NCBI GenBank assembly: GCA_900759565.1
Contig: CAAEVV010000030.1
Span: 1-55,967 of the forward strand
DNA: 55,967 bases
Direction: 5' to 3'
DNA from: an uncultured Collinsella sp.
Lineage (GTDB): Bacteria; Actinomycetota; Coriobacteriia; Coriobacteriales; Coriobacteriaceae
Position 1 is the first letter of the stretch. Each line of letters starts with the position of its first letter. The translations under genes were made by a program, and so were the position numbers. A model generated the notes under the pieces. That model searched no databases, was not told where the DNA came from, and saw only the letters and a program-made list of their open reading frames with translations. Below, in pieces: positions 1 to 8,360 of the stretch.

Positions 1-117
1 CGCTGCGCGAGCCGCATTCACGCCAATCTGACGTTCAATTTCAAGGGCGCGACCAGAAGGTCAGCGCCCTTTCATTTCACGTCACCTTGGCGCAAATGCG
101 GCTCGCTCGCTGGCATT
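1..117 (+). repeat. 117-nt structured repeat, copy A
   Basis: The stretch folds end to end as one interrupted hairpin. The outer stem pairs GCGAGCCGCAT (7-17) with ATGCGGCTCGC (96-106), the inner stem is AAGGGCGC/GCGCCCTT, and the apex is GACC-AGAA-GGTC. A second copy lies inverted at 5390-5506. Both are 117 nt, begin CGCTGCGCG, end CGCTCGCTGGCATT and share the GACCAGAAGGTC apex, while most stem bases differ yet still pair. It sits just past the stop of the first YhgE/Pip gene. It may act as an mRNA end or be a dispersed palindromic repeat. It starts at base 1, so more sequence could lie outside the window. Confidence 0.75.
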
Positions 118-146
118 AGTGCTACATCAGCGTTAACGTTGCCGCA

Positions 147-2336
147 CTAAATTAGCTTTGTCGACTCCAGCTTTTCGATGATCCAGTCGTTGGCTTTGAT
201 GACCGGGCGGCGGAAGACGACGCCCAGTGCCAGTGACGGAATCAGATAGCTTGCCAAGATGCCCAGCTCAACCCAGTACTCCATATGGTAGGCGCCGGCC
301 ATAGCGGCATGCATGGCGTTGATGCCGTGGGTGAACGGCAGGAACGGATAGATTGCCTGGAACACGGGGCCGGTCATCTCGATAGGGAACGTGCCGCCCG
401 AACCGCCGACCTGCATGACCAGCAGCACGACGGCGAGCGCCTTGCCGATATCGCCAAACGAAACCGTAAGCGTGTAGACGATATTGGAGAACACGAGACT
501 CGCGACCCAGCCCGCCAGCACAAACTGCAGCGGGTCGTCGCACTGGATGCCAAAGAACAGGATGTCGCCCGCACACACGAGCGTTGCCTGCAGCAGGGCC
601 AGACCGCCAAAGAACAGGTAGCGGCCCAGGTAGATCTCGTGCAGGCGCACGGGGATGAGCTCGTTGATAAGCTCATCGTCAACCGAGACCTTCATCATGG
701 CCGCCAGCACAATCGAGCCCACCCAGAGCGACAGAATCGTGTAGAACGGTGCCATGGCCGAACCGTAGTTGCGAATCGGATAGACCGGCTTGCGATCGAG
801 CGCGACGGGGCCGGAAAGCGACACGGCCAGACCCTCGGGATCATTGCCGATCATCGTCTTGATCGTAGCGAGGTCATCCGACATCAAGGCGCCGTCGAGC
901 TCGTCCTTAAACGCGCTGATCTTGTCCGACGCCTCGCCCAGCTGATCAGAAGCCTTGTTGACCAGCTTTGCAGCCTTGGAGAGGCCCTTTGCCAGCGAAC
1001 CGGACGCGTCGGTCAGGCCGCCTACGGCGCTATCCAGGTCGCCCGAGATGCCATCAAGCGAGTCCAGAATGCCCGAAACCGTCTTCTTGAGCTCCTTGGC
1101 CTTAACCGAGAACGTGGAATCGTAATCGGATTTGGCGCCCGCGATTCCGGCCTTGGCATCGGCGATGGCCTGATCGACCTCGGCACGCGAGTTGTTGACC
1201 TCTGCCATACTCTTCGTGAGCGACGTCGCGATGTTCGTCAGCTCATTGGCATTGTTGCGGTACTCCGTCGCGGTTTTGTCAAGCTCAGCAGCCGCGTCCT
1301 CAAGCCCTGCCTTGAGCTTATCGTTACTCACCTGGCCAGCAAGACTACGGAGCTCATTCGCCGTGGCATCAATCTCGTCGGCACGGTTCTTGAGTGACGC
1401 TGCGCCATCTTTGAGCTGAGACACCGTAAGATCGACATGCTTGTTTGCAGCGTCGAATGCCTTTGCGAGCTCGGCGGACACGTTGTCAAACGAGCCCGCG
1501 CTTCCGTCAATCGCGGCATTGATGGCGTCGTTGGCGTCCTTCAGCGCTTCCTTGGAATCGCTAATACCGCTCTTGACATGCTCTATCAGCTGCTTCGTTG
1601 ACTCATCGACCGTGCCCGTCTGCTTGAGCATGCCGCTCGCCGACGTCAGTGAATCGGACGTGGAGCTCAAAATGCCCGCCAGCGACGAAGCATTTGCCTG
1701 AACGTCTCGCAGGTCCTCAATCGAATCGCCGAGCGTCGAGGACAGGTTGGCGATAAAGTTGCTGACCTGGTCGGTGCTCATGTAATCGAGCAGGCTGGAC
1801 ACCGTCTTAAGACCGATGGTCGTGATGGTCTCGGTAAAGGTCTCGTTGACCTGGTTCTGAACGGCACTCGAGCCCTTTTCGGTCACGATCTGGGCGATGG
1901 CGTTGGCCTTCTGGTTCTCATAGAACTCGATATCAGCGTGTTTCACGTCGGTCGAGAAAAGCGTCATCATGTCAGCGCTAAACGTTTTGGGGATAACGAC
2001 GGCAGCATAGTACGCGCCCGACTTAACGCCCTCGATAGCCTTTTCGCGATTGTTGAGCACAACCCAATCGAAGCTCTCGTTGCCGCGCAGGGTGGCGGTT
2101 ACGTTTTCGCCCACATTGACCTCGACGGGAATCAAATCGCTCTCGTAGCCCTCGTCGGTGTTGACCACGGCGATCTTAAGATTGCCGGTGTTGCCGTACG
2201 GATCCCAGCTGCCGGCGATGTTAAACCACGCGTACAGACACGGTACGATAATGAGGCCCATCACGACAACCAAGCTGATCACGGAGCGAGACACGTTTTG
2301 GACATCGCGCTTAAACAGATGCAGGATGTTCTTCAT
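147..2336 (-). CDS. YhgE/Pip family membrane protein (first of pair)
   Basis: A 729-residue membrane protein. One N-terminal transmembrane segment (about residues 15-38, within the typical YhgE/Pip opening) is followed by an FNIAGSWDPYGNTGNLKIAVVN-like YhgE signature. A long polar, alanine-rich, probably coiled extracytoplasmic region (about 170-490) comes next, then an ABC-2-like block of about six membrane segments (about 525-715). Family members include the phage-infection protein of Lactococcus and EsaA-like proteins of ESX loci; the role here is unknown. Its ATG follows the stop of the upstream paralogue with no gap (2336/2337), so the two are almost certainly co-translated. No ESX genes are visible nearby. 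Confidence 0.9.
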   Translation of the reverse strand: MKNILHLFKRDVQNVSRSVISLVVVMGLIIVPCLYAWFNIAGSWDPYGNTGNLKIAVVNTDEGYESDLIPVEVNVGENVTATLRGNESFDWVVLNNREKAIEGVKSGAYYAAVVIPKTFSADMMTLFSTDVKHADIEFYENQKANAIAQIVTEKGSSAVQNQVNETFTETITTIGLKTVSSLLDYMSTDQVSNFIANLSSTLGDSIEDLRDVQANASSLAGILSSTSDSLTSASGMLKQTGTVDESTKQLIEHVKSGISDSKEALKDANDAINAAIDGSAGSFDNVSAELAKAFDAANKHVDLTVSQLKDGAASLKNRADEIDATANELRSLAGQVSNDKLKAGLEDAAAELDKTATEYRNNANELTNIATSLTKSMAEVNNSRAEVDQAIADAKAGIAGAKSDYDSTFSVKAKELKKTVSGILDSLDGISGDLDSAVGGLTDASGSLAKGLSKAAKLVNKASDQLGEASDKISAFKDELDGALMSDDLATIKTMIGNDPEGLAVSLSGPVALDRKPVYPIRNYGSAMAPFYTILSLWVGSIVLAAMMKVSVDDELINELIPVRLHEIYLGRYLFFGGLALLQATLVCAGDILFFGIQCDDPLQFVLAGWVASLVFSNIVYTLTVSFGDIGKALAVVLLVMQVGGSGGTFPIEMTGPVFQAIYPFLPFTHGINAMHAAMAGAYHMEYWVELGILASYLIPSLALGVVFRRPVIKANDWIIEKLESTKLI

Positions 2337-5153
2337 TTATGCCTCACCTCCTTTGGAGTGCTTGCCAAGCGCGGTGGTATCTCCATCATTTGTGGCTGTG
2401 CTGTCGCTGCCCTGAGATTTATGGTGCGAGCCGATATGCGGCAAGCGGCCCGTGGACTGATCGTCGCCCTTGGCACCACGCTCGCTGGCGTTGAGGCCAA
2501 ACATGTGGCGGGCGGCAGGAATGGCGGCCGTGTGTTCGCGCATCTCGCGACGCAGGTCCTCATCCGAAAGCGCCGAGATGCGCATCTGGGTATTGAGGCT
2601 CGCGCGGATATATTCGATATTGATAAGCCAGCCGCAGATGGCAATAACCGAGATGATCCAAATAACAAGCAGGATGATCTTGCCGTTATTGTCGATATCG
2701 AGAACCGTCGACAGGACAAAGAGCAGGACCTGAACGCCCACCACGGCGGCAAAACCGCCCTTGATGTAGTACGGGTAGCGATGTTCAAAGGCGACCGCAT
2801 GATCGAGCAGTTCGCGACGGTACGAATCGGAATCGAGCATGACACGCATGGCCGTGCGCAGCGAGTAGCGCTGGCGCGGCAGGTCGTTGGACTCGCAAAT
2901 CATCATACCGGTCGTGGAAAGCTGTTTATCAAAGAGCAGGTTAAGGTTGAGCAGCAGCGGACGCAGCTGCAGGCCGATAAAGAGCGCCACGATCAAGAAC
3001 ACGCCCAGAATGCACAGGTTAAACAGGTAGTTGAACGAATACATACCGCCGACCGTCTCGCGCAGCAGATTGATGCCGTAGGTAAAGGGCAGCAGCGGGT
3101 GCAGCCACTGGAAGAAGCCGGGCATCATCTCGATGGGGTACATGCCCGACGAACCCGGGATCTGCACGATGACGAGAATGACGCCGATAGCCTTGCCGAT
3201 ATGCTTAAACGTGGTGGACAGCGCATAGATGATATTGACGTAGGTGAACGAAATGGCGATGCCGCCCAGCACGAACAGCAGCGGGCTGACGCACTGCACG
3301 CCAATCACCAGATCGCCTACCGTAACGATGATGGCCTGCAACGCGCCCAGGATCACCATGAGCAACCAGCGGCCAAAGTAGCCTTGGCGCGCCGTAAAGC
3401 TGCCAACACCTTCACGGTCGACCTCGAGCTTGTAAATGGCGATGAGCACATAGCCGCCCACCCAAAGCGCCAGATTGGTGTAGAAGGGAGCGATGCCCGA
3501 GCCAAAGCTCTTGACCGGATAGATTGACTTGGACGTCAACTCAACCGGAGACGCCATGAAATCTGCCACGTCATTGACATCGACGCCCATCAGATCGGCC
3601 AGCTCGCCCATGGACTCGGAGGTCTGCAGCGCCGCGATGTCATTGGCGGCGGTTGCAAGCTTGTCCTGGACCTTGGCAAGCGAGGAATCGGTCTGGGACA
3701 GCGTGGTCTTGGCCTGGCCGAGCGTAGCGCTAAGCTGCGCCAACGTGCCGCGCGCATTTGCAAGTGTAGGTGTCATACCCGAGACGATACCGGTCAGGTC
3801 GCCCGAAACGGCAGCAAAAGAGTCGAGCGCGCTCGAGGCCTTCGGCAGCGCGTTTTGGCCCAAGTCCGTCTGGGCTTGGCCAAGGTTGGTCGCACCGGTA
3901 TGAATTGCGTTATTGATAGCGTCACTGGCACCCGAAACAGCCGCTGCGTCATTCGCCATGGCGCTCGACTGCGCGGACAGACCGTCCTTGATGCTCTGAA
4001 GCTTTTCATTCTGCTCTCGAAGCAAATCGATGGTCGATACAATGCGCGCGTCAATTTCCTCGGAACCTGTCGACGTGTCATTGGCGAGAATCTCCAAGTG
4101 CCCGATAACGGCCTTATTGTGGTCGATCGTCGCTTGAAGAGACTCGAGCGAGTTGTCGATACGGGTGGTCGTAGATGTGACCGCGCCCGTCAGCTTGCCG
4201 ATGGCAGCGTTCGCAGAGGCCGACGTCTTGGTGAGCGCAAGGCTGCCTTCCGAGAGCGCCTTGGAGAGCGAGGTGATGGAGTTGCCCGCCGTGGTGCGAG
4301 CTTCGCTCAGCAGGTCGTTGCTCTGGGAGATCGCCTGCGTCAGCGACGGTGCCTGGCCTTGCAAGCCGGCAAGTGCCGCATCAGCCGAGGCGATAGCGCC
4401 ACTCGTCTTATCGATGGCGGCATTCATATCGCCAATCGAATCGCGCACCTCGCCCAAGGTGTCGGACGCCTCGGACACCGAACTTGCCAGCGAGTCCTGA
4501 GTCTGGGTTGCCTTGTCCTTTAAATCGACACCGGCATCCTTGGCGATACCGGCAACAGTCTTGCCTACCGTAGAGACAAATTCCGAGTTGATCTGCTCCT
4601 CGATGGTGTTTGCACCGGTATCGGTAACCTTGGGCGCAATGGCGCTCTTCTTCTCATTGACGTAGTACGTGAGCTTGGGCTGATGGTAGTTGCCGTCGAG
4701 CATCGAAACCAGGTTATCCGAGAAGTTCTTGGGAATCACGATAGCGGCATAGTACTCGCCGCTCTCGACGCCCTCCTTGGCATCGGCCGTCGAGTCGACG
4801 AACGTCCAGCCCAACTGATGATTCTCCTTGAGCTGGTCGACCACTTTGTCGCCAGCGTTGAGCTCACCCACCAAGTCGTTTTGGGTGCCTCGATCGTTGT
4901 TGGCGATAGCAATCTTGATGCCTTGGGTGTTTCCATACGGATCCCAGTTTGCCACGATGTTATACCAGGCATACAGCGAGGGAATAACGCACACGCCTAG
5001 GGTAACCACCAGGGCGACGGGATTCACAAGCAGTCGCTTAATGTCGCGCTTAAATATCGCAAAGGACACCTTTGCATTGGATAGTTTGCTGCCGAGACTC
5101 ACGCTTGGACCATCCATCCTGTCGTTAAATCGAATCGTACTATCGACAACCAT
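2337..5153 (-). CDS. YhgE/Pip family membrane protein (second, longer paralogue)
   Basis: A 938-residue paralogue of the protein at 147-2336. It has the same order: N-terminal membrane segment, WDPYGNTQGIKIAIANND-type signature, long serine/alanine-rich helical middle, and C-terminal ABC-2-like membrane block. It carries about 200 extra C-terminal residues with two further membrane segments and a charged tail. The annotated ATG at 5153 has a weak ribosome site. An internal ATG at codon 13 (5117), preceded by GACAGG, is an alternative start. It is first in a two-gene operon. A dyad at 5233-5244 lies in its promoter region. Function unknown; phage-receptor-like or secretion-related roles are known for relatives. 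Confidence 0.88.
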   Translation of the reverse strand: MVVDSTIRFNDRMDGPSVSLGSKLSNAKVSFAIFKRDIKRLLVNPVALVVTLGVCVIPSLYAWYNIVANWDPYGNTQGIKIAIANNDRGTQNDLVGELNAGDKVVDQLKENHQLGWTFVDSTADAKEGVESGEYYAAIVIPKNFSDNLVSMLDGNYHQPKLTYYVNEKKSAIAPKVTDTGANTIEEQINSEFVSTVGKTVAGIAKDAGVDLKDKATQTQDSLASSVSEASDTLGEVRDSIGDMNAAIDKTSGAIASADAALAGLQGQAPSLTQAISQSNDLLSEARTTAGNSITSLSKALSEGSLALTKTSASANAAIGKLTGAVTSTTTRIDNSLESLQATIDHNKAVIGHLEILANDTSTGSEEIDARIVSTIDLLREQNEKLQSIKDGLSAQSSAMANDAAAVSGASDAINNAIHTGATNLGQAQTDLGQNALPKASSALDSFAAVSGDLTGIVSGMTPTLANARGTLAQLSATLGQAKTTLSQTDSSLAKVQDKLATAANDIAALQTSESMGELADLMGVDVNDVADFMASPVELTSKSIYPVKSFGSGIAPFYTNLALWVGGYVLIAIYKLEVDREGVGSFTARQGYFGRWLLMVILGALQAIIVTVGDLVIGVQCVSPLLFVLGGIAISFTYVNIIYALSTTFKHIGKAIGVILVIVQIPGSSGMYPIEMMPGFFQWLHPLLPFTYGINLLRETVGGMYSFNYLFNLCILGVFLIVALFIGLQLRPLLLNLNLLFDKQLSTTGMMICESNDLPRQRYSLRTAMRVMLDSDSYRRELLDHAVAFEHRYPYYIKGGFAAVVGVQVLLFVLSTVLDIDNNGKIILLVIWIISVIAICGWLINIEYIRASLNTQMRISALSDEDLRREMREHTAAIPAARHMFGLNASERGAKGDDQSTGRLPHIGSHHKSQGSDSTATNDGDTTALGKHSKGGEA

Positions 5154-5232
5154 TGTAGTAGGCGCTTTAACGTCTCAAAGCACAATGGTGTTGAGTTTTG
5201 CGGGTAGCAATATACTACGAAGATGAGTTAAC

Positions 5233-5244
5233 GTACAGATGTAC
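5233..5244. promoter_or_regulatory. GTACA-GA-TGTAC palindrome upstream of the YhgE/Pip pair
   Basis: A perfect 12-bp dyad lies 80-91 bp upstream of the annotated start at 5153. Read on the minus strand it is followed 12 bp later by TATATT, a plausible -10, so the dyad would cover the -35 region. This arrangement suits a repressor site. No regulator gene is adjacent, so the cognate protein is unknown. Confidence 0.35.
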
Positions 5245-5303
5245 AGTATCCTAAATTTCAGCAGGTCACAAAACCACAACCCGCACAAATTAGCAATTCA
5301 AAT

Positions 5304-5357
5304 AGTCATCGGGGACGTTCTTAAATGACTAGTCAAACAAGAACGTCCCCAATGACT
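5304..5357. repeat. Inverted repeat with GGGGACGTTCTT arms
   Basis: Arms at 5304-5322 and 5339-5357 are 19 nt each with one mismatch. The 16-nt spacer itself contains the palindrome TGACTAGTCA. The arm core GAACGTCCCC recurs in variant form at 7784-7829, suggesting a dispersed REP-like family. A 60-codon minus-strand reading frame through it has no ribosome site and was not called. The element lies between the YhgE/Pip promoter and the 117-nt repeat copy B. Confidence 0.6.
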
Positions 5358-5389
5358 ACTTAGGACCACGGCAACGTCGATGTTTTGGC

Positions 5390-5506
5390 AATGCCAGCGA
5401 GCGGGCGCCAGAGCGAACAAATTGGCATGAAAAGAGGACGGCATAGACCTTCTGGTCATGCCGTCCTCTTTGAATGACAAGTTGTCGCTCTGGCGCCCGC
5501 GCAGCG
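5390..5506 (-). repeat. 117-nt structured repeat, copy B (inverted relative to copy A)
   Basis: Read on the minus strand it starts CGCTGCGCG and ends CGCTCGCTGGCATT, exactly like copy A at 1-117, and has the same length. Outer arms GGCGCCAGAGCG/CGCTCTGGCGCC and inner arms AAAGAGGACGGCAT/ATGCCGTCCTCTTT differ from copy A but pair perfectly. The shared apex is GACCAGAAGGTC. The two copies face each other across the YhgE/Pip pair. Confidence 0.75.
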
Positions 5507-5514
5507 TCGACTGG

Positions 5515-5585
5515 TCCGCCGTTCGTTAGAACGGCGGAACTGAGGGCAGCGTCGAGCCGTTACGCGGTTTGGTAAAACCGCGTAA
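5515..5585 (-). terminator. Two hairpins after htpG
   Basis: Downstream of the htpG stop lie a TTACGCGGTTT/AAACCGCGTAA hairpin (5560-5585) and a TCCGCCGTTC/GAACGGCGGA hairpin (5515-5538). Neither has a good run of U, so they may stabilise the mRNA end or form a weak terminator. Confidence 0.45.
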
Positions 5586-5593
5586 ATACCTAA

Positions 5594-7618
5594 CTACATC
5601 AAGTTGCAAACAGCTGCTGCGAAGGCAACGGGGTCCTCGGGCAGAATGCCCTCGACCAGCAGGGCCTGGTCATAGAGCAAACCGGAGTACTGCTTGATCT
5701 TGTCGGCGTCGCCTGCCTTCTGAGCAGCGACGAGCTTGGCAAAGACCGGGTGCTTGGCGTTGAGCTCGAGCACGCGCTGACTCTTGGGCATGCCGTCGGG
5801 CGCGCCCTCGGGTCCCTTCTGGAGCACCTTCTCCATCTCGAGCGAAAGTGGGCCCTCGGTGGTGATGCAAGCGGGGGCATCGGTCAGGCGCGCGGAGACG
5901 GCAACCTTCTCGACCTTGTCACCGAGCGCCTCCTTCATAGCGCTGAAGAGGTCCTCGTTTTCCTTGGTGGCGTCCTCGGCCTCCTTTTTCTCGTCCTCGG
6001 TCGCCAGGTCAAGATCACCGGTCGCGACGTTCTTGAGCTCCAGATGACGATCCTCGACCTCGGGCTCGGCACCGTCGGCCACAGCCTTCTCGGCAGCCTC
6101 GCGGGCAGCATCGTCCTCGTAGATCTTGGGCATATCGGCGGCAACGTACTCACGCATAGCCTGGAACGTGAACTCATCCACATCCTGCGTCAGCAGCAGC
6201 ACGTCATAGCCGCGGTCGAGCACGCCCTTTACCACGGGCATCTTGGCCAAGCGCTCGCGCGAGTCGCCGGCGGCGTAGTAGATGGCCTTCTGATCCTCGG
6301 GCATGCCCTTGGCATACTCGGCCAGGGTAATCATCTTCTGTTCCTTGGCAGACCAGAACAGCAACAGGTCGGCGAGCTCATCGGCCTTCATGCCATAGCT
6401 CGAGTAGATGCCGTACTTAAGACCGCGGCCAAAGTTCTCAAAGAACTTCTCGTAGGCCTCGCGGTCGTTGTCACGCATATCCTCAAGGTCGGCGGTAATC
6501 TTCTTTTCCACACGCTTGGCGATGGCCTTGAGCTGACGGTTCTGCTGCAGCGTCTCGCGCGAGATGTTGAGCGACACGTCGGCGGAATCCACGACGCCGC
6601 GGACAAAGTTGTAGTAGTCGGGCAGCAGGTCGTCGCACTTCTCCATGATCAGGACGTTGGAGCTGTAGAGCGCCAGACCCTTCTCGTAGTCCTTGCTGTA
6701 CAGATCGAACGGCGCGCGTCCCGGCACAAACAGCAGGGCGTCATACTCGAGCGTGCCCTCGGCGTGGAAGCTGATGGTGCGCGCAGGATCGTCAAAGTCG
6801 TGGAACGTGGACTTGTAGAACTCGTCGTAGTCCTTCTGCTCGACATCGGAGCTGCGCTTCTTCCAGATCGGTGTCATGGAATTGACGGTCTCGAGCTCCT
6901 GGTAGTCCTCGTACTCGGGCTTGTAATCGTCGCCGGCGTCCTCGGGCTTGGGTTTCTGGCGGCTCTTGGACACCATCATCTGAATCGGGTAACGCACATA
7001 GTTGCTGTACTGCTGAATCAGGCTCTTGAGGCCCCACTCGGTCAGGAAGCGATCGTAGGTCTCGGCCTCGCCGTCGGCGTCGAGCTTCTCGTTCTCACGC
7101 AGCGTCAGGATGACATCGGTGCCGTGCTCGGCGCGCTCGCCATCTTCGATGGTGTAACCCTCAAGACCATCAGACTCCCACACGTGAGCGGTGTCCTCGC
7201 CATAGGCGCGGCTGACGACCTTCACGTGGCTGGCGACCATAAAAGCCGAGTAGAAGCCCACGCCAAACTGGCCGATGATGTCGACATCCGAACCCTGCTG
7301 CTCGGCGTTCTCGGTCTTAAACTCCTCGGAGCCGGAATGGGCGATTGTGCCCAGATTGCGCTCGAGCTCCTCGGCGGTCATGCCAATGCCGTTATCCGAG
7401 ATGGTAATGGTGCGGGCGTCTTTATCAAAGGAGACGCGAATGGCCAGGTCGCCCTGGTCGATCTTGACGCTCGGATCCTGCAGGCTCTTAAAGTTGAGCT
7501 TGTCGACGGCGTCGCTCGCGTTAGAGATAAGCTCGCGCAGGAAGATTTCCTTATTGGTGTAGATGGAGTTGATCATGAGGTCGAGCAGTTTTTTGCTCTC
7601 GGTCTTAAATTGACGCAT
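5594..7618 (-). CDS. htpG: Molecular chaperone HtpG (Hsp90)
   Basis: A 674-residue cytosolic Hsp90 chaperone. The N-terminal GHKL ATPase domain shows EIFLRELISNASDA (the catalytic Glu and the ATP/Mg Asn), DNGIGM at about residue 97, and GQFGVGFYSAFMV (lid and glycine loop). The middle domain and its IS-R-ETLQQN segment (catalytic-loop Arg) are intact, as is a C-terminal dimerisation domain. It is somewhat longer than the 624 residues of the E. coli protein, mostly through an acidic insert before the C-terminal domain. The start at ATG 7618 has an AAAGGA ribosome site. It appears monocistronic. No CIRCE element was seen upstream, but an inverted repeat lies at 7731-7756. Confidence 0.97.
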   Translation of the reverse strand: MRQFKTESKKLLDLMINSIYTNKEIFLRELISNASDAVDKLNFKSLQDPSVKIDQGDLAIRVSFDKDARTITISDNGIGMTAEELERNLGTIAHSGSEEFKTENAEQQGSDVDIIGQFGVGFYSAFMVASHVKVVSRAYGEDTAHVWESDGLEGYTIEDGERAEHGTDVILTLRENEKLDADGEAETYDRFLTEWGLKSLIQQYSNYVRYPIQMMVSKSRQKPKPEDAGDDYKPEYEDYQELETVNSMTPIWKKRSSDVEQKDYDEFYKSTFHDFDDPARTISFHAEGTLEYDALLFVPGRAPFDLYSKDYEKGLALYSSNVLIMEKCDDLLPDYYNFVRGVVDSADVSLNISRETLQQNRQLKAIAKRVEKKITADLEDMRDNDREAYEKFFENFGRGLKYGIYSSYGMKADELADLLLFWSAKEQKMITLAEYAKGMPEDQKAIYYAAGDSRERLAKMPVVKGVLDRGYDVLLLTQDVDEFTFQAMREYVAADMPKIYEDDAAREAAEKAVADGAEPEVEDRHLELKNVATGDLDLATEDEKKEAEDATKENEDLFSAMKEALGDKVEKVAVSARLTDAPACITTEGPLSLEMEKVLQKGPEGAPDGMPKSQRVLELNAKHPVFAKLVAAQKAGDADKIKQYSGLLYDQALLVEGILPEDPVAFAAAVCNLM

Positions 7619-7730
7619 GTGCAGTCCTTTCGCGCTACCCCCGTCCGCAAAAACGGCCCGGTCGCCCGAGCCGAATCGCAGACCTGCTATGTTCAGACTT
7701 AGATTTTATAACCCATTAGCGCGCATATAT

Positions 7731-7756
7731 ACATACGGAATCGAAAAACTGTATGT
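7731..7756. promoter_or_regulatory. ACATAC-N14-GTATGT dyad upstream of htpG
   Basis: Six-base inverted arms separated by 14 bp lie about 115-140 bp upstream of the htpG start. A TATAAA at 7705-7710 (minus strand) could be the -10. This is a candidate operator only; it does not match the HrcA/CIRCE consensus. Confidence 0.25.
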
Positions 7757-7783
7757 CTAAGCGCTCCGATGCGCCAATTGCCA

Positions 7784-7829
7784 AGGAGCGTCCCCAACTG
7801 CCGGCAGAAAAGGAACGTCCCTATCTGCC
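7784..7829. repeat. Tandem GGA(G/A)CGTCCC repeat
   Basis: Two 20-nt units, period about 26 nt, differ at four positions: AAGGAGCGTCCCCAACTGCC and AAGGAACGTCCCTATCTGCC. A CTGCCGGCAG palindrome lies at the join. The second unit runs into the 3' end of the acetyltransferase gene and supplies its stop codon. The core resembles the arms at 5304-5357. Confidence 0.5.
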
Positions 7830-8321
7830 ATCTACGCGCTTGGCCATCCAGGCATGGGGTTGGCCCTCGTCTTCGTAATCTACCGGGGCAATTTGCGTGT
7901 AGCCCGCCTTTACATAGAGCGGCAGCACGTATTCCTGTGCATGCAGCTTAATAAGCTTGGCGCCGGCATCGCGTGCAGCAGCTTCGCTGGCTTCGATAAT
8001 CTTGCTTGCCAGACCGCGACGGCGCATGGTGGACAGCACGGCGACGCGCCCCATAATGTAGGTCTCCCCCGCCGCAACGCCTTCGTCCATGTCGCATGCC
8101 GGCGGCACCAGGGCTTCCGCATCTGCCGCGCGCTCCAACTCCTCGGGAAACACGCGCGAGCAGCCGGCAAGCTCGCCGTCTACATAGAGCGTCACATGAA
8201 TGCAGTTCGGATCCTCGTCGATAGCGTCGAACTCATTCTCGTAGCCCTGCTCGTCCATAAAAACGACGCGGCGCACCAACGCCGCGTCATCAAAGCATCC
8301 TGTCTTAAGTTGGATATCCAT
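7821..8321 (-). CDS. GNAT family N-acetyltransferase
   Basis: A 166-residue single-domain GNAT protein, expected to transfer an acetyl group from acetyl-CoA to an amine. The substrate is not predictable. It has the strand-turn ITL-YVDGELAGCSR, motif A ending in VAVLSTMRRRGLASKIIE (the R-R-G-L acetyl-CoA pyrophosphate loop, about 90-107), and a C-terminal LPLYVKAGY segment typical of the fold. The ATG at 8321 was chosen because AAAGGG lies at the right distance; an upstream in-frame ATG at 8339 lacks such a site. It lies 39 bp after the PHP phosphatase and may share its transcript. Its last codons fall inside the repeat at 7784-7829. Confidence 0.85.
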   Translation of the reverse strand: MDIQLKTGCFDDAALVRRVVFMDEQGYENEFDAIDEDPNCIHVTLYVDGELAGCSRVFPEELERAADAEALVPPACDMDEGVAAGETYIMGRVAVLSTMRRRGLASKIIEASEAAARDAGAKLIKLHAQEYVLPLYVKAGYTQIAPVDYEDEGQPHAWMAKRVDGR

Positions 8322-8360
8322 GGCTGCCCTTTCATTCAATGCGAACGTTAGGGACAGATT

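Noticed and set aside
1938..3527. 529-codon plus-strand frame across the YhgE/Pip pair
   Set aside because: Antisense to two recognised genes and spans their junction; no plausible product.
5298..5480. 60-codon minus-strand frame
   Set aside because: Runs through two palindromic repeats and lacks a ribosome site.
5750..7702. 650-codon plus-strand reading frame opposite htpG
   Set aside because: It is antisense to a certain gene and follows from the G/C third-position bias; it has no ribosome site and the composition of a shadow frame (long L/V/G/H runs).
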